A program made the translations under genes and the position numbers. The notes beneath the pieces are model-generated. The model was not told the origin of the DNA, searched no databases, and saw only the letters and a program-made list of their open reading frames with translations. From NCBI GenBank assembly GCA_002403455.1, contig DHHV01000080.1, positions 1 through 8,102 of the forward strand: a DNA stretch of 8,102 bases. Reading direction: 5' to 3'. This document shows, piece after piece, positions 1 through 6,621 of this stretch (positions within the stretch are counted from its first letter, which is position 1; each line of letters opens with the position of its first letter). The DNA comes from Hyphomonadaceae bacterium UBA4763 (GTDB taxonomy: Bacteria; Pseudomonadota; Alphaproteobacteria; Caulobacterales; Aquidulcibacteraceae).

Positions 1-129
1 GCCCGGAGCGCGGTCTAACTCTTTGAATAGTCGCTTTTTCAGTCGAACGAGCGCACGGCGATCGTTTTGAAAACGCGCCGGACGAAAATGAGCCGCCCAG
101 GGCGGGATGCAATTGCCTCCGTTTATCAA
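1..129 (-). CDS. Possible 5' fragment of an unidentified protein, running off the left edge
   Basis: An open minus-strand frame continues through the left edge. The proposed start is the TTG at 129-127, preceded by a GGGAG ribosome binding site about 8 bases upstream; the same frame has a TAA at 174-172, and no ATG or GTG lies between. The 43 visible residues look protein-like rather than random: a Gly-Gly-Asn-Cys-Ile-Pro-Pro-Trp segment near the start, then a basic stretch rich in Arg, Lys and Leu (about residues 15-38) that could form an amphipathic helix, ending in Asp-Arg-Ala-Pro-Gly. I do not recognise the family. The gene is divergent from the GYF_2-domain gene, about 353 bases away. 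The rare start codon and short length keep confidence modest; it could be a chance open frame. Confidence 0.4.
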   Translation of the reverse strand, partial: MINGGNCIPPWAAHFRPARFQNDRRALVRLKKRLFKELDRAPG

Positions 130-482
130 TTGTTTATCTCCCGATGGCGACGGGTCTTCTTCAACGGCTTGTTAATCGTCCTGGAACGGATTTTCCATAT
201 CAAAAACTGAACGAATCCCTACCACAGATCGACACTCCTAATCCCTTGTCTTTCAAGCAAATTCTTGCTGACAGCCTACGGCAAAGGCGGTTTCAGATTT
301 AAAAAATGCCATAGTGAGCGCACCTGTTACGCAATGTTAGCTCCAGCCAGCCTTGTTGCCTAAGCCTTTGCATTTACGAAATTGTAGTCTTGTTGTTTGA
401 AGTGTAAGCACCGGGCGCTCCGTGTCAAATACCGGTCCGACGCATGCGCCCGCAGCCATTCTAGGATAACGAGAGGCCACTC
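130..482. other. AT-richer intergenic region between divergent genes
   Basis: No convincing gene is visible in this stretch of about 350 bases; the two minus-strand frames that overlap its right part are shadows of the downstream gene. It is visibly richer in A and T than the flagellar region. It should hold divergent promoters, but no -35/-10 pair with good spacing stood out. Two small inverted repeats are present: AGCAA/TTGCT around 258-271, and a 7-base pair CGGCGC-type match at 412-418 against 446-452 with a 27-base loop, lying in the leader of the downstream gene. Neither is strong enough to assign a function. A GAGAGG ribosome binding site at 471-476 ends the region. Confidence 0.5.
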
Positions 483-1040
483 GTGTCGCCATTGCCCAGA
501 TCGATTTTCGTGAAAATCGCCGAGCGCGTCTATGGCCCATATACGCGCGAGCAGATAGATGGTTTTCTCCGCGAAGGCCGCCTGTCGTTCAAGACCATGG
601 CCTCTTGGTCGAATATTGACGGGTTTCAACCATTGATCGAGTTACTGCAGCAATTGGAACAACCCAACACTACGTTGGAAGAAGATAATAAAGTCGCTTC
701 AATTGAATCCACAGACGAAGCAAATCTTTCCTTTCAAGCGAAGTCCGAGCATGCACTTCATGCTTATTTGATTATCGCAGATATTCATACAGGGGCGGCG
801 AGTGTGTTTGAGGACCAAATCTTAAGCGCAGGAACGACCGTTAAGTTGATGCCGTCCACCTGGTACTTGGTGTCAGAAGCGCCGTTGACCGGTCTGCGGG
901 CGCAGCTGTCGCGTGTATTGCCGCCAACTGATCGGTTCATCATCGTTGACCCGGTCCGAAATCGGATGGCGTGGCATAATCTCGGCGTTGAGGTGGATGC
1001 GCGACTGCGCATGGCCCGGACCTTAGCGATGCAATCTTGA
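483..1040 (+). CDS. GYF_2-domain protein with a C-terminal Cas2/SinR-like domain
   Basis: The 185-residue protein starts at GTG with GAGAGG six bases upstream. Residues about 8-56 fit the GYF_2 (DUF4339) pattern: an aromatic and Gly-Pro-Tyr (Y17, G18-P19-Y20), a helix with a Gly-Arg-Leu turn (G32-L34), then W42 and a Pro-Leu (P50-L51). GYF_2 domains are usually taken to be peptide-binding adaptors. Residues 57-89 form an acidic, low-complexity linker. Residues about 90-170 resemble the small ferredoxin-fold family annotated SinR-like, related to Cas2/VapD: a first strand ending in Asp (D100), a Ser-Thr-Trp strand (S125-W127), a helix, then Asp-Arg followed by a hydrophobic strand (D150-V155) and a terminal Ala-Trp-His (A163-H165). 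No cas genes or CRISPR repeats are nearby. Base composition is lower in GC than the flagellar genes, hinting at transfer. The GYF_2 call is fairly firm; the Cas2-like call comes from pattern memory. Catalytic activity is unknown. Confidence 0.7.
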   Translation: MSPLPRSIFVKIAERVYGPYTREQIDGFLREGRLSFKTMASWSNIDGFQPLIELLQQLEQPNTTLEEDNKVASIESTDEANLSFQAKSEHALHAYLIIADIHTGAASVFEDQILSAGTTVKLMPSTWYLVSEAPLTGLRAQLSRVLPPTDRFIIVDPVRNRMAWHNLGVEVDARLRMARTLAMQS

Positions 1041-1111
1041 CAGGGTAACGTTTCACGGCGACGCGGTTTTTGAAAACGGCCATACCCCTCGCGTGTCATC
1101 TCGACTGATTG

Positions 1112-1140
1112 GCGCGTCCCAAAAAGTGGGTTCCGGTTCA
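1112..1140. repeat. REP-like intergenic element in the convergent gap
   Basis: Between the converging ends of the GYF_2 gene and the acyltransferase gene sits a segment containing CCCAAAAAGTGGG followed by TTCCGGTTC. It closely resembles the dispersed intergenic element of Rhizobiales and related alphaproteobacteria whose core reads CCCGAAAAGTGGGAACCGG. The CCC/GGG ends can pair around the A-rich centre. Neither convergent gene shows a classic GC hairpin plus U-run terminator, so this element could serve as the 3' boundary for both. The match is from memory of the family; only one copy lies in this window. Confidence 0.45.
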
Positions 1141-1150
1141 TCCATGCAAA

Positions 1151-2251
1151 TTAAAAAACGGCGCGGTTCGGCGAGCGCATGGCGCGCAACAAATCGAGAC
1201 GCCGCATGGCCTTGGCCGGCCAATGTTTCGCGGGGCCGAGCGGTAACCGCTCGGCCAAGGCCGCTGCGGCGTAATGCGCGCGCCTGGCAAGGCAAGGCAA
1301 AGACCGCCGCCCGACGAACCCGGCCCCGACGGCGCGGCGGGCGTTGGCGAATTTGTCCTTATATCCAAAGCTCTGGGTCGACAGGTCGAGCTCGGCAAGA
1401 CCCAAACGCTGGGCTTCGTCGAACACGTCGAGAAACAAGCACAGCCCGGGCGAATACATCTCCAAATCCGGGTCATGCGTAATAAAGGAGCCATGCCAAA
1501 CGCGGCTGGTGCGCAAGCCCAGATTGACCGCCGCAATCCGATCGCCGGCATAAAGAACGCTCATGGCGCCGAACAAATCCTCGCCGGCTTGCGTCGCATA
1601 GTTTTCGATCACGGCGCGGGTCCAGGCGCGCCGGTCCAGCAAATCCGGCTGACGCGTGCGGCGATATTGCGCGGATTTATAAGCAAACAAGAAGTCAAGC
1701 GCCGCGCGGCTGGCGCTGTGATGTTCAACGCGGATCTCGCCGATTTCGCGCCCCATTTTGCGGCGACTGCCGTCGAGCCGCCGTACGGTGCGCGAGCCTT
1801 GCGCCCGCAACCAACGGCTAAACGGCGGCTCAATGCCGGCAAAGCGCACGACAAACGCCTCGTCCGACTGGCGGATCGACGCGGCAAAGGCTTGTTGCTC
1901 GCCAAGGGCATTGGGAAAATCCAATCGATCGACGCCAAGGGCGCGCAGCGTCTTTGGCCAATCGGGCAGAAAATCGGCGGCCGCAATGAGGCCCTGATAA
2001 TCGCAAAGCGGGGCGCCGATCGGCATGGCGACGCGCGCGCCGCGGGGACGCTGAACCGGCAAAAAGCCGCAAACGGCGCCATCGAACTCAAAAACTGCGA
2101 TCAACACGTCGCCGCGAAATCGCGCGATCATGTCAACAAATCCGAGGCCAAAGAACGGTCCCCATAATTGTGGGTCGCGCGCAACAAGATCGCGCCAAGT
2201 TGCGCGGTGCGTCGCCGTCAATTCGTCTGCACGAAGGACGTCAATGCGCAT
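1151..2251 (-). CDS. GNAT-fold acyltransferase, CelD/BioF2-like (Acetyltransf_6 family)
   Basis: The 366-residue product looks like a FemAB/CelD-type acyltransferase (COG5653 group), with two tandem GNAT-like halves. Visible features are an N-terminal half with a Gly-Phe-Leu-Pro-Val strand (about 62-66); a basic Ser-Arg-Arg-Lys-Met region in the middle; and the C-terminal signature of the family, M265-Y266-S267-P268-G269 followed by a hydrophobic helix, a Glu-Leu-Asp-Leu-Ser strand (about 287-291) and Gly-Tyr-Lys-Asp-Lys-Phe (296-301). Family members transfer acyl or aminoacyl groups in envelope polysaccharide or peptidoglycan-related pathways; the substrate here cannot be read from sequence. 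I chose the ATG at 2251, which has GGGGA upstream, though at a long spacing. An in-frame TTG at 2275 would add eight residues but lacks a ribosome binding site. The gene is convergent with the GYF_2 gene and divergent from the secreted-protein gene. Family is fairly certain; role is unknown. Confidence 0.8.
   Translation of the reverse strand: MRIDVLRADELTATHRATWRDLVARDPQLWGPFFGLGFVDMIARFRGDVLIAVFEFDGAVCGFLPVQRPRGARVAMPIGAPLCDYQGLIAAADFLPDWPKTLRALGVDRLDFPNALGEQQAFAASIRQSDEAFVVRFAGIEPPFSRWLRAQGSRTVRRLDGSRRKMGREIGEIRVEHHSASRAALDFLFAYKSAQYRRTRQPDLLDRRAWTRAVIENYATQAGEDLFGAMSVLYAGDRIAAVNLGLRTSRVWHGSFITHDPDLEMYSPGLCLFLDVFDEAQRLGLAELDLSTQSFGYKDKFANARRAVGAGFVGRRSLPCLARRAHYAAAALAERLPLGPAKHWPAKAMRRLDLLRAMRSPNRAVF
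1208..1262. repeat. Nested palindrome inside the 3' end of the acyltransferase gene
   Basis: Two nested inverted repeats are visible. The inner one has perfect 11-base arms GGCCGAGCGGT (1234-1244) and ACCGCTCGGCC (1246-1256) separated by a single A. An outer pair, GGCCTTGGCC (1208-1217) and GGCCAAGGCC (1253-1262), is also a perfect 10-base match and shares four bases with the inner right arm, so the two pairings compete. The segment is translated in frame in the acyltransferase (an Ala-Leu-Ala-Glu-Arg-Leu-Pro-Leu-Gly stretch), about 30 codons before the stop. It may act as an mRNA 3' structure or be a captured small palindromic element. Confidence 0.6.
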
Positions 2252-2399
2252 CGACTTTTCGGTTCCCCGTCCCAAAATCGTTTAATACTCTACGGTCCGA
2301 AGTCTAATCTGCAAAGGCTAAGCTGACGCTAATGCAGCGGCAGAATTTAGCCGAATTGCGCGCCGCGCGCCAGACTTGCCTCCTTTAAGTACTCATTTC

Positions 2400-2408
2400 T
2401 GGTAAAAT
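2400..2408 (+). promoter_or_regulatory. Candidate extended -10 promoter for the secreted-protein gene
   Basis: TGGTAAAAT matches an extended -10 element (TG, one base, then a hexamer one change from TATAAT). It lies in the divergent gap 2252-2516 and would give a leader of about 100 bases. No well-spaced -35 is visible; the nearest TTGCCT (2376-2381) is 21 bases away, which is too far. Nothing else in the gap between the two divergent genes was recognised. Confidence 0.35.
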
Positions 2409-2516
2409 GCGCTCGCAATGCATCGCTGAAAGGTGATGTGGCGAAACAGGCGTTTGGCGCCATCATCGAGCCTTAAACCAGCGTTCTCTTTTGAGTATCG
2501 TAATTGGAGGTATCGC

Positions 2517-3320
2517 ATGACGCAGGCGCCGCAAAAACCCACCCCCGCCTCGCCGGTTCAAGCGCCGGCGCGGTTGCGCGTCGTTGCGATCGGCCTAGCG
2601 CTCGCTTCGAGCCTTGCGCTCGGCGGTTATGTCTATGCGCAGCAACAAGGCGGCGGCTCTGGCGATGGGGCTGGCCCCACCCGGCCGACCTTGCCGCCCG
2701 GAGCCCGAAATCCGGGCCGAGCGCCGACGCCGGTCGTGCCGCCGCGCGCCGCGCCCGCGCCGCAAGTTCCTGACAGCCAGACCGCGCCTGAACTTGACGC
2801 CGCGCCCGAGGTTGATCGATCGCCGCGCGTGGTACCCGACAATCGCGGCAATGCGCTCGCTGCAGGGCAAGCCCGCGTTGACCAGCTAGAGCGGCTGTTT
2901 CGCAGCGTCGTCGGCGAGGTGCGCCGCGACGGCAATGTCATGACCATGCAGATCGAAGGCATCGACGTGACGGTCGTCACCGACCCGGCCGCTGGCCGCA
3001 TGCGGATCGTCGCGCCGGTTGCGCCGCAATCAGCACTCAATGCCGGATTGATGACGCGGATTCTTCAAGCCAATTTTGAATCAGCGCTCGATGCCCGTTA
3101 TGCGATCGCGCAAGGGGCCTTATGGGCGACCTTTATCCACCCGCTTTTGCCGCTAACGGATGAGCAAGCCGTCGATGGTCTTGGGCAAACCGTCACGTTG
3201 GTGTTGACCTTCGGGTCCAGCTTTTCCTCAGGCGGGTTGTCTTTCGGGGGCGGCGATAACAGCAATGCGCTCGTCGAAGAATTGCGCCGGCGCCAGCGCG
3301 ACTTTGATGAGTCGATCTAA
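2517..3320 (+). CDS. Secreted proline-rich protein with a YbjN/CesT-like C-terminal domain
   Basis: The 267-residue protein starts at the ATG at 2517, which has a near-ideal GGAGG (2506-2510) six bases upstream; the frame is open back to 2433 but that extension has no such signal. Residues 1-21 are a Pro/Gln/Ala-rich N-region, 22-38 a hydrophobic segment, and Y-V-Y-A (38-41) before Gln-Gln-Gln is a good signal peptidase I site, so the protein should be periplasmic or exported (an uncleaved anchor is possible). Residues 45-110 are a Pro/Arg/Ala/Gly linker. Residues about 121-250 form an alpha/beta domain with a strand-rich centre, an Arg-Met-Arg-Ile-Val-Ala-Pro motif, an Ala-Asn-Phe helix and an Asp-Ala-Arg-Tyr-Ala turn, resembling the YbjN/type III chaperone-like fold. 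The mature part contains no Lys or Cys. It lies 121 bases upstream of flgK on the same strand, so a link to flagellar or envelope assembly is possible but unproven. Confidence 0.75.
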   Translation: MTQAPQKPTPASPVQAPARLRVVAIGLALASSLALGGYVYAQQQGGGSGDGAGPTRPTLPPGARNPGRAPTPVVPPRAAPAPQVPDSQTAPELDAAPEVDRSPRVVPDNRGNALAAGQARVDQLERLFRSVVGEVRRDGNVMTMQIEGIDVTVVTDPAAGRMRIVAPVAPQSALNAGLMTRILQANFESALDARYAIAQGALWATFIHPLLPLTDEQAVDGLGQTVTLVLTFGSSFSSGGLSFGGGDNSNALVEELRRRQRDFDESI

Positions 3321-3441
3321 ATCCTTAATTGCGGTCTTTACAAAACGTTAGTCTCTTGCCGGCATTTTGAGGCGTGGCCTTTACGGGTCGACCACTTATG
3401 CCGCGCAAACCTTTGTTCCTGGCGCGGCGGGCAGGAACGCG

Positions 3442-5556
3442 ATGACCATCGGCGCGGCGATCAATAATGCGCTTTCAGGTCTGGCCGCGAGCCAGACGGG
3501 CATTCGCACGGCCTCCAACAATATCGCCAATCTCAACACGCCCGGCTTCGTGCGCAACGAGACCGCTTTCGAAGCGCGCAATTTCGGCGGCGTCGATGTC
3601 GCGGCGATCGAACGACAGGCCAATCAATTCCTGCAAGCCGCTAGTCTGCTGGCGGCCGGAACCGCCCAGGGCGGCCGCGTCGAAGCGGATCTGCTCAACC
3701 GCGCGCAAGCCTTGTTTGGCGACCCAACCAGCGGCGCATCTTTGTTCGGCGCGATTGATCGCGCTTTTGCGAGCCTCGGCGCGATTTCCTTTGATCCCAA
3801 TTCGGCGGCGACGCGGACCCAGGCGATCGGCGATCTCAACGCGCTGTTCACCGAAATCGAGACGGCGGCGGCGGGCGTGCAGGCATTGCGGGCGGAAGCC
3901 AATAGCAATTTGGTGGCGTCCGCCGATCGCGCCAACGCGCTATTGTCAGAGATCGCGACGCTGAATGGGGCGATCGCGTCGGCGCAAGCTTCGGGCGGCG
4001 CGGCGGATCTCTTAAACGCCCAAAGCCAAGCCATCGACGAATTGGCCGGTTTGATCGATATCCGCGTCATTCCGCGCGGGCAAGGCGGGGTCGAAATCCG
4101 CACCAATAATGGCGTCTTGCTGGCGAGCGACCAGCCCTTCCGTCTGGAAGTCGACACGCCCGGCGCCGTCAGTCCGGACAGCACATTCGGGCCGGTCACT
4201 TTGGTGTCGCCCTTCACCGGCGGTCGCACCGATATCACGGCCGACATCCAAGGCGGCGAAATCCGCGGATTCATCGATGCGCGCGACGGCGCGCTCGTCG
4301 ATGTCGCCGACGGCCTTGGCGCGCTGGCGGCCGGCGCGATCGGCGCGCTCAACGAGGCGGCCAATGGCGCGAGCGCCGTGCCGGCCCCGGCCATCTTGCA
4401 AGGCGCCAATACTGGCCTGTTGGCGAGCGACAGCCTGAATTTCAACGGCGCAAGCGCGATCGGCCTGGTCAACGCGCAGGGCCAATTGGTGCGCCGATTG
4501 GATATTGATTTCGCGGCCGGAACGGTCAGCGACGGAACGACCACGCTGGCCATTGGCGGCACGATCGGCTCGCTGACCGCTGCGCTTGACAGCTTGCTGG
4601 GCGCTGATGGCGATGCAAACTTTGCGCAAGGCAGCCTATCTTTGAGCGCCGCGGGCGGTGGGCTGGTGCTGCAGGACGATCCCGCCAATCCGGCGCAGCG
4701 GGCCGGTTTGGGATTTGCCGCGACCTTTGGTTTGAACGATCTCATCGAGACCAACGCGCCGACTCGGTTCGAAACGGGTCTTGTCGCCACTGATGCGCTC
4801 GGTCTGACCGCTGCGGGAACGATTGAAGCGCGCCTGCGCGACGCATCAGGGGCCGTCATCGCCGAACGCTCGATCGCCGTGCCGGCGACAGATTCGGTCG
4901 GGGATTTCGTGGCGGCGCTGAACGATCCCGCCACCGGCTTTGGCGGGCTGTTTTCCTTTAGCTTCGACGCCGCCACGGGGCGGATCAACGCCGCGCCGGT
5001 CGCAGGGCGCGAGGGCGCGCGGCTCGACATTTTAAACGACACGACCCTGCGCGGCGATACTGGTTTTTCGCTAACGACGGTGTTTGGGCTTGGCGGCGGC
5101 GCGAGCGCGCAGCGCGCGTTCAACGCCAATGTCCGACCCGATATTGCCGCCAATTCAAATCGGTTGCCGGGCGCGCAAGCCGATGTGGTGGGCGTGGCGA
5201 TTGGCGGTTTATCCATCGCCAGCGGCGACACGCGCGGCGCCTTGGCCTTGCAGGCCGCTGCTGAAACCGCCCGCAGCTTTGACGGCTCGGGTCTTTTGGG
5301 CGCACAGACCGCCAGCCTGACCGATTTCGCCAGTCGCCTTGCGGGCGCTGTGGGGTCGGTCGCCAATTCGGCAGAATCCGCCGCCGGGCGCGCTGAGACC
5401 TTCGCCTCGACCGCATTGGAGCGCCGCACCAATGCCGAAGGCGTCAATCTCGATGAAGAATTGGTGCTGCTTACGCAGTTCCAACAAAGCTTTGCCGCCT
5501 CGGCGCGCGTGCTGCAAACCGCCGATGAATTATTTGACGTGTTGTTGTCGATCTAA
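3442..5556 (+). CDS. flgK: Flagellar hook-associated protein 1, FlgK
   Basis: FlgK (HAP1) is the first junction protein between hook and filament, exported through the flagellar type III apparatus. The N-terminus carries the rod/hook signature (about residues 7-40: Ala-Leu-Ser-Gly-Leu, then Ser-Asn-Asn-Ile-Ala-Asn-Leu-Asn-Thr-Pro-Gly-Phe), and the C-terminus ends in the matching Gly-Val-Asn-Leu-Asp-Glu-Glu ... Ala-Asp-Glu-Leu-Phe-Asp helix that packs with it. The centre is a long Ala/Gly-rich surface region; about 342-435 and 454-553 look like two copies of one domain, each ending near Phe-Gly-Leu. I chose the ATG at 3442, preceded by AGGAA; an upstream in-frame TTG at 3367 would add 25 residues that do not fit the family. 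At 704 residues it is longer than the roughly 550-residue enterobacterial protein. It contains no Lys, His, Cys, Trp or Tyr and no Met after the start. flgL follows after 52 bases, consistent with one operon. No sigma-54 type promoter was found upstream. Confidence 0.95.
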   Translation: MTIGAAINNALSGLAASQTGIRTASNNIANLNTPGFVRNETAFEARNFGGVDVAAIERQANQFLQAASLLAAGTAQGGRVEADLLNRAQALFGDPTSGASLFGAIDRAFASLGAISFDPNSAATRTQAIGDLNALFTEIETAAAGVQALRAEANSNLVASADRANALLSEIATLNGAIASAQASGGAADLLNAQSQAIDELAGLIDIRVIPRGQGGVEIRTNNGVLLASDQPFRLEVDTPGAVSPDSTFGPVTLVSPFTGGRTDITADIQGGEIRGFIDARDGALVDVADGLGALAAGAIGALNEAANGASAVPAPAILQGANTGLLASDSLNFNGASAIGLVNAQGQLVRRLDIDFAAGTVSDGTTTLAIGGTIGSLTAALDSLLGADGDANFAQGSLSLSAAGGGLVLQDDPANPAQRAGLGFAATFGLNDLIETNAPTRFETGLVATDALGLTAAGTIEARLRDASGAVIAERSIAVPATDSVGDFVAALNDPATGFGGLFSFSFDAATGRINAAPVAGREGARLDILNDTTLRGDTGFSLTTVFGLGGGASAQRAFNANVRPDIAANSNRLPGAQADVVGVAIGGLSIASGDTRGALALQAAAETARSFDGSGLLGAQTASLTDFASRLAGAVGSVANSAESAAGRAETFASTALERRTNAEGVNLDEELVLLTQFQQSFAASARVLQTADELFDVLLSI

Positions 5557-5608
5557 TGCGGCAAACTTCCTTCGCCTTTGTTGACCGCGCGCGCCTGGGA
5601 GGGAGCCC

Positions 5609-6532
5609 ATGACCCGCATCGCCTCCGCCAGTTTTCCGCAAGCAACGATCAGCAGCCTGCTCGCCAACCAATCGCAATTATTGGACGTGCAGCGGCAAGT
5701 CTCCTCCGGCTTTGTTGCGCAAGATTTGCAAGGCTTTGCCGCCGATGCAGGCCGCCTGGTCTCGACCCAAAGTCTGTTCGCCCGCGCCAGTGCGTTTGAA
5801 TCGCAAGCCAATGTGCTCTCGCAGCGGCTCAACGTCCAAGCCGAGGTGCTGACTGGGCTTTCGGACGGGGTCGCGGCGTTTACCGGCACGATCCAGGACG
5901 CCATTGCGGTCAATACTGGCGTCGGTGTTGAAGCGGCGCTGCAAACCCTGTTCACCGAAGCGCGATCTTTTTTGAATACCCAATTTGCCGGGCAATTCGT
6001 CTTTGCCGGCACGCAAAGCGAGACCGCGCCGGTGCAGGTTGCGAGCCTTGCCGATCTTGCCGCGCTGCCGACCGCCGCCGAGTCGTTTATTCCTGACCTC
6101 TCCAACCAATTGCAGCGGATTTCTGGCTCCGAAACCATCGCGGCTGGGCCCTTGGCCGACGAGGTCGGCGGGCCGCTTTTTGCGGTGTTGCAGCGCCTGC
6201 AGCAATTCATCGACGGCCCGAACGGCAATTTCGGCGCGCAATTGACCGATGCGCAGCGCACCGAGCTGACCGGCATCCTCGCGGATCTCGAGCCGGCGCG
6301 TCAGGCCGTGTTGGCGGGCCAAGTGCAAAACGGACAAGCTCAAGCGCAGACCGAACGGGCGCTGATCCGCGCCGAGGCCGAAACCAATGTTCTCAACAAT
6401 CTGATCGTTGATCAATCGGCCGCCAATCTCGCGGAACTCGCCGTCGAATTGAACACGCTGGAAACGCAATTGCAGGCGACCGCGGCGATTTTTGGCAATA
6501 TTCAAGACCTGAATTTGCTGTCGGTGCTGTAG
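5609..6532 (+). CDS. flgL: Flagellar hook-associated protein 3, FlgL (flagellin-like)
   Basis: FlgL (HAP3) sits between FlgK and the filament and is exported by the flagellar apparatus. The 307-residue protein has the flagellin-type layout: an N-terminal helical coil (about 1-70, with a Gln-Arg-Gln-Val-Ser-Ser-Gly motif near residue 28-34), a short variable centre (about 125-190, including Gly-Gln-Phe-Val-Phe-Ala-Gly), and a C-terminal helical coil (about 250-307) ending in Leu-Leu-Ser-Val-Leu. The start ATG is preceded by a strong GGGAGGGA. Being directly downstream of flgK makes FlgL a better call than a filament flagellin. Like FlgK it contains no Lys, His, Cys, Trp or Tyr and no internal Met. 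No clear terminator follows; only an AT-rich 7-base inverted repeat is seen just after the stop. Confidence 0.93.
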   Translation: MTRIASASFPQATISSLLANQSQLLDVQRQVSSGFVAQDLQGFAADAGRLVSTQSLFARASAFESQANVLSQRLNVQAEVLTGLSDGVAAFTGTIQDAIAVNTGVGVEAALQTLFTEARSFLNTQFAGQFVFAGTQSETAPVQVASLADLAALPTAAESFIPDLSNQLQRISGSETIAAGPLADEVGGPLFAVLQRLQQFIDGPNGNFGAQLTDAQRTELTGILADLEPARQAVLAGQVQNGQAQAQTERALIRAEAETNVLNNLIVDQSAANLAELAVELNTLETQLQATAAIFGNIQDLNLLSVL

Positions 6533-6584
6533 CATCCAGCCGGGTTTTCTGCGCCGCCAGCCATTGAAAACCACCTATCATCGC

Positions 6585-6612
6585 TTGCCTTTCAGCGCGT
6601 GCTGTGCATTAT
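6585..6612 (+). promoter_or_regulatory. Candidate promoter for rpmI-rplT
   Basis: TTGCCT (6585-6590) and CATTAT (6607-6612) are separated by 16 bases and lie just before the structured leader of rpmI. Both hexamers are imperfect (three and four matches to the sigma-70 consensus). The position, after flgL and before the first leader hairpin, is what makes it plausible. Confidence 0.3.
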
Positions 6613-6621
6613 CCGCGCCCT

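Noticed and set aside
483..1040. CRISPR-Cas locus because of the Cas2-like domain
   Set aside because: No spaced direct repeats and no other cas-like gene occur anywhere in the window.
1274..2167. Long plus-strand frame of 297 codons opposite the acyltransferase gene
   Set aside because: It mirrors the codon bias of the real minus-strand gene, has no recognisable motifs, and the acyltransferase has clear family features.
3321..3441. Flagellar promoter (sigma-54 -24/-12, or CtrA-type TTAA pairs) before flgK
   Set aside because: No GG/GC pair at the right spacing. A TTTACA at 3337-3342 could be a -35 but has no good -10, and the TTA repeats near 3338-3349 have the wrong spacing for CtrA.
3624..5447. 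607-codon minus-strand frame opposite flgK
   Set aside because: It is Ser/Ala/Pro-rich low complexity, typical of an antisense shadow of an Ala/Gly-rich, high-GC gene; flgK is unmistakable.
6543..6572. Inverted repeat GGTTTTC/GAAAACC just after the flgL stop as a terminator
   Set aside because: Seven mostly AT pairs with a 16-base loop and no U-run; too weak to call.
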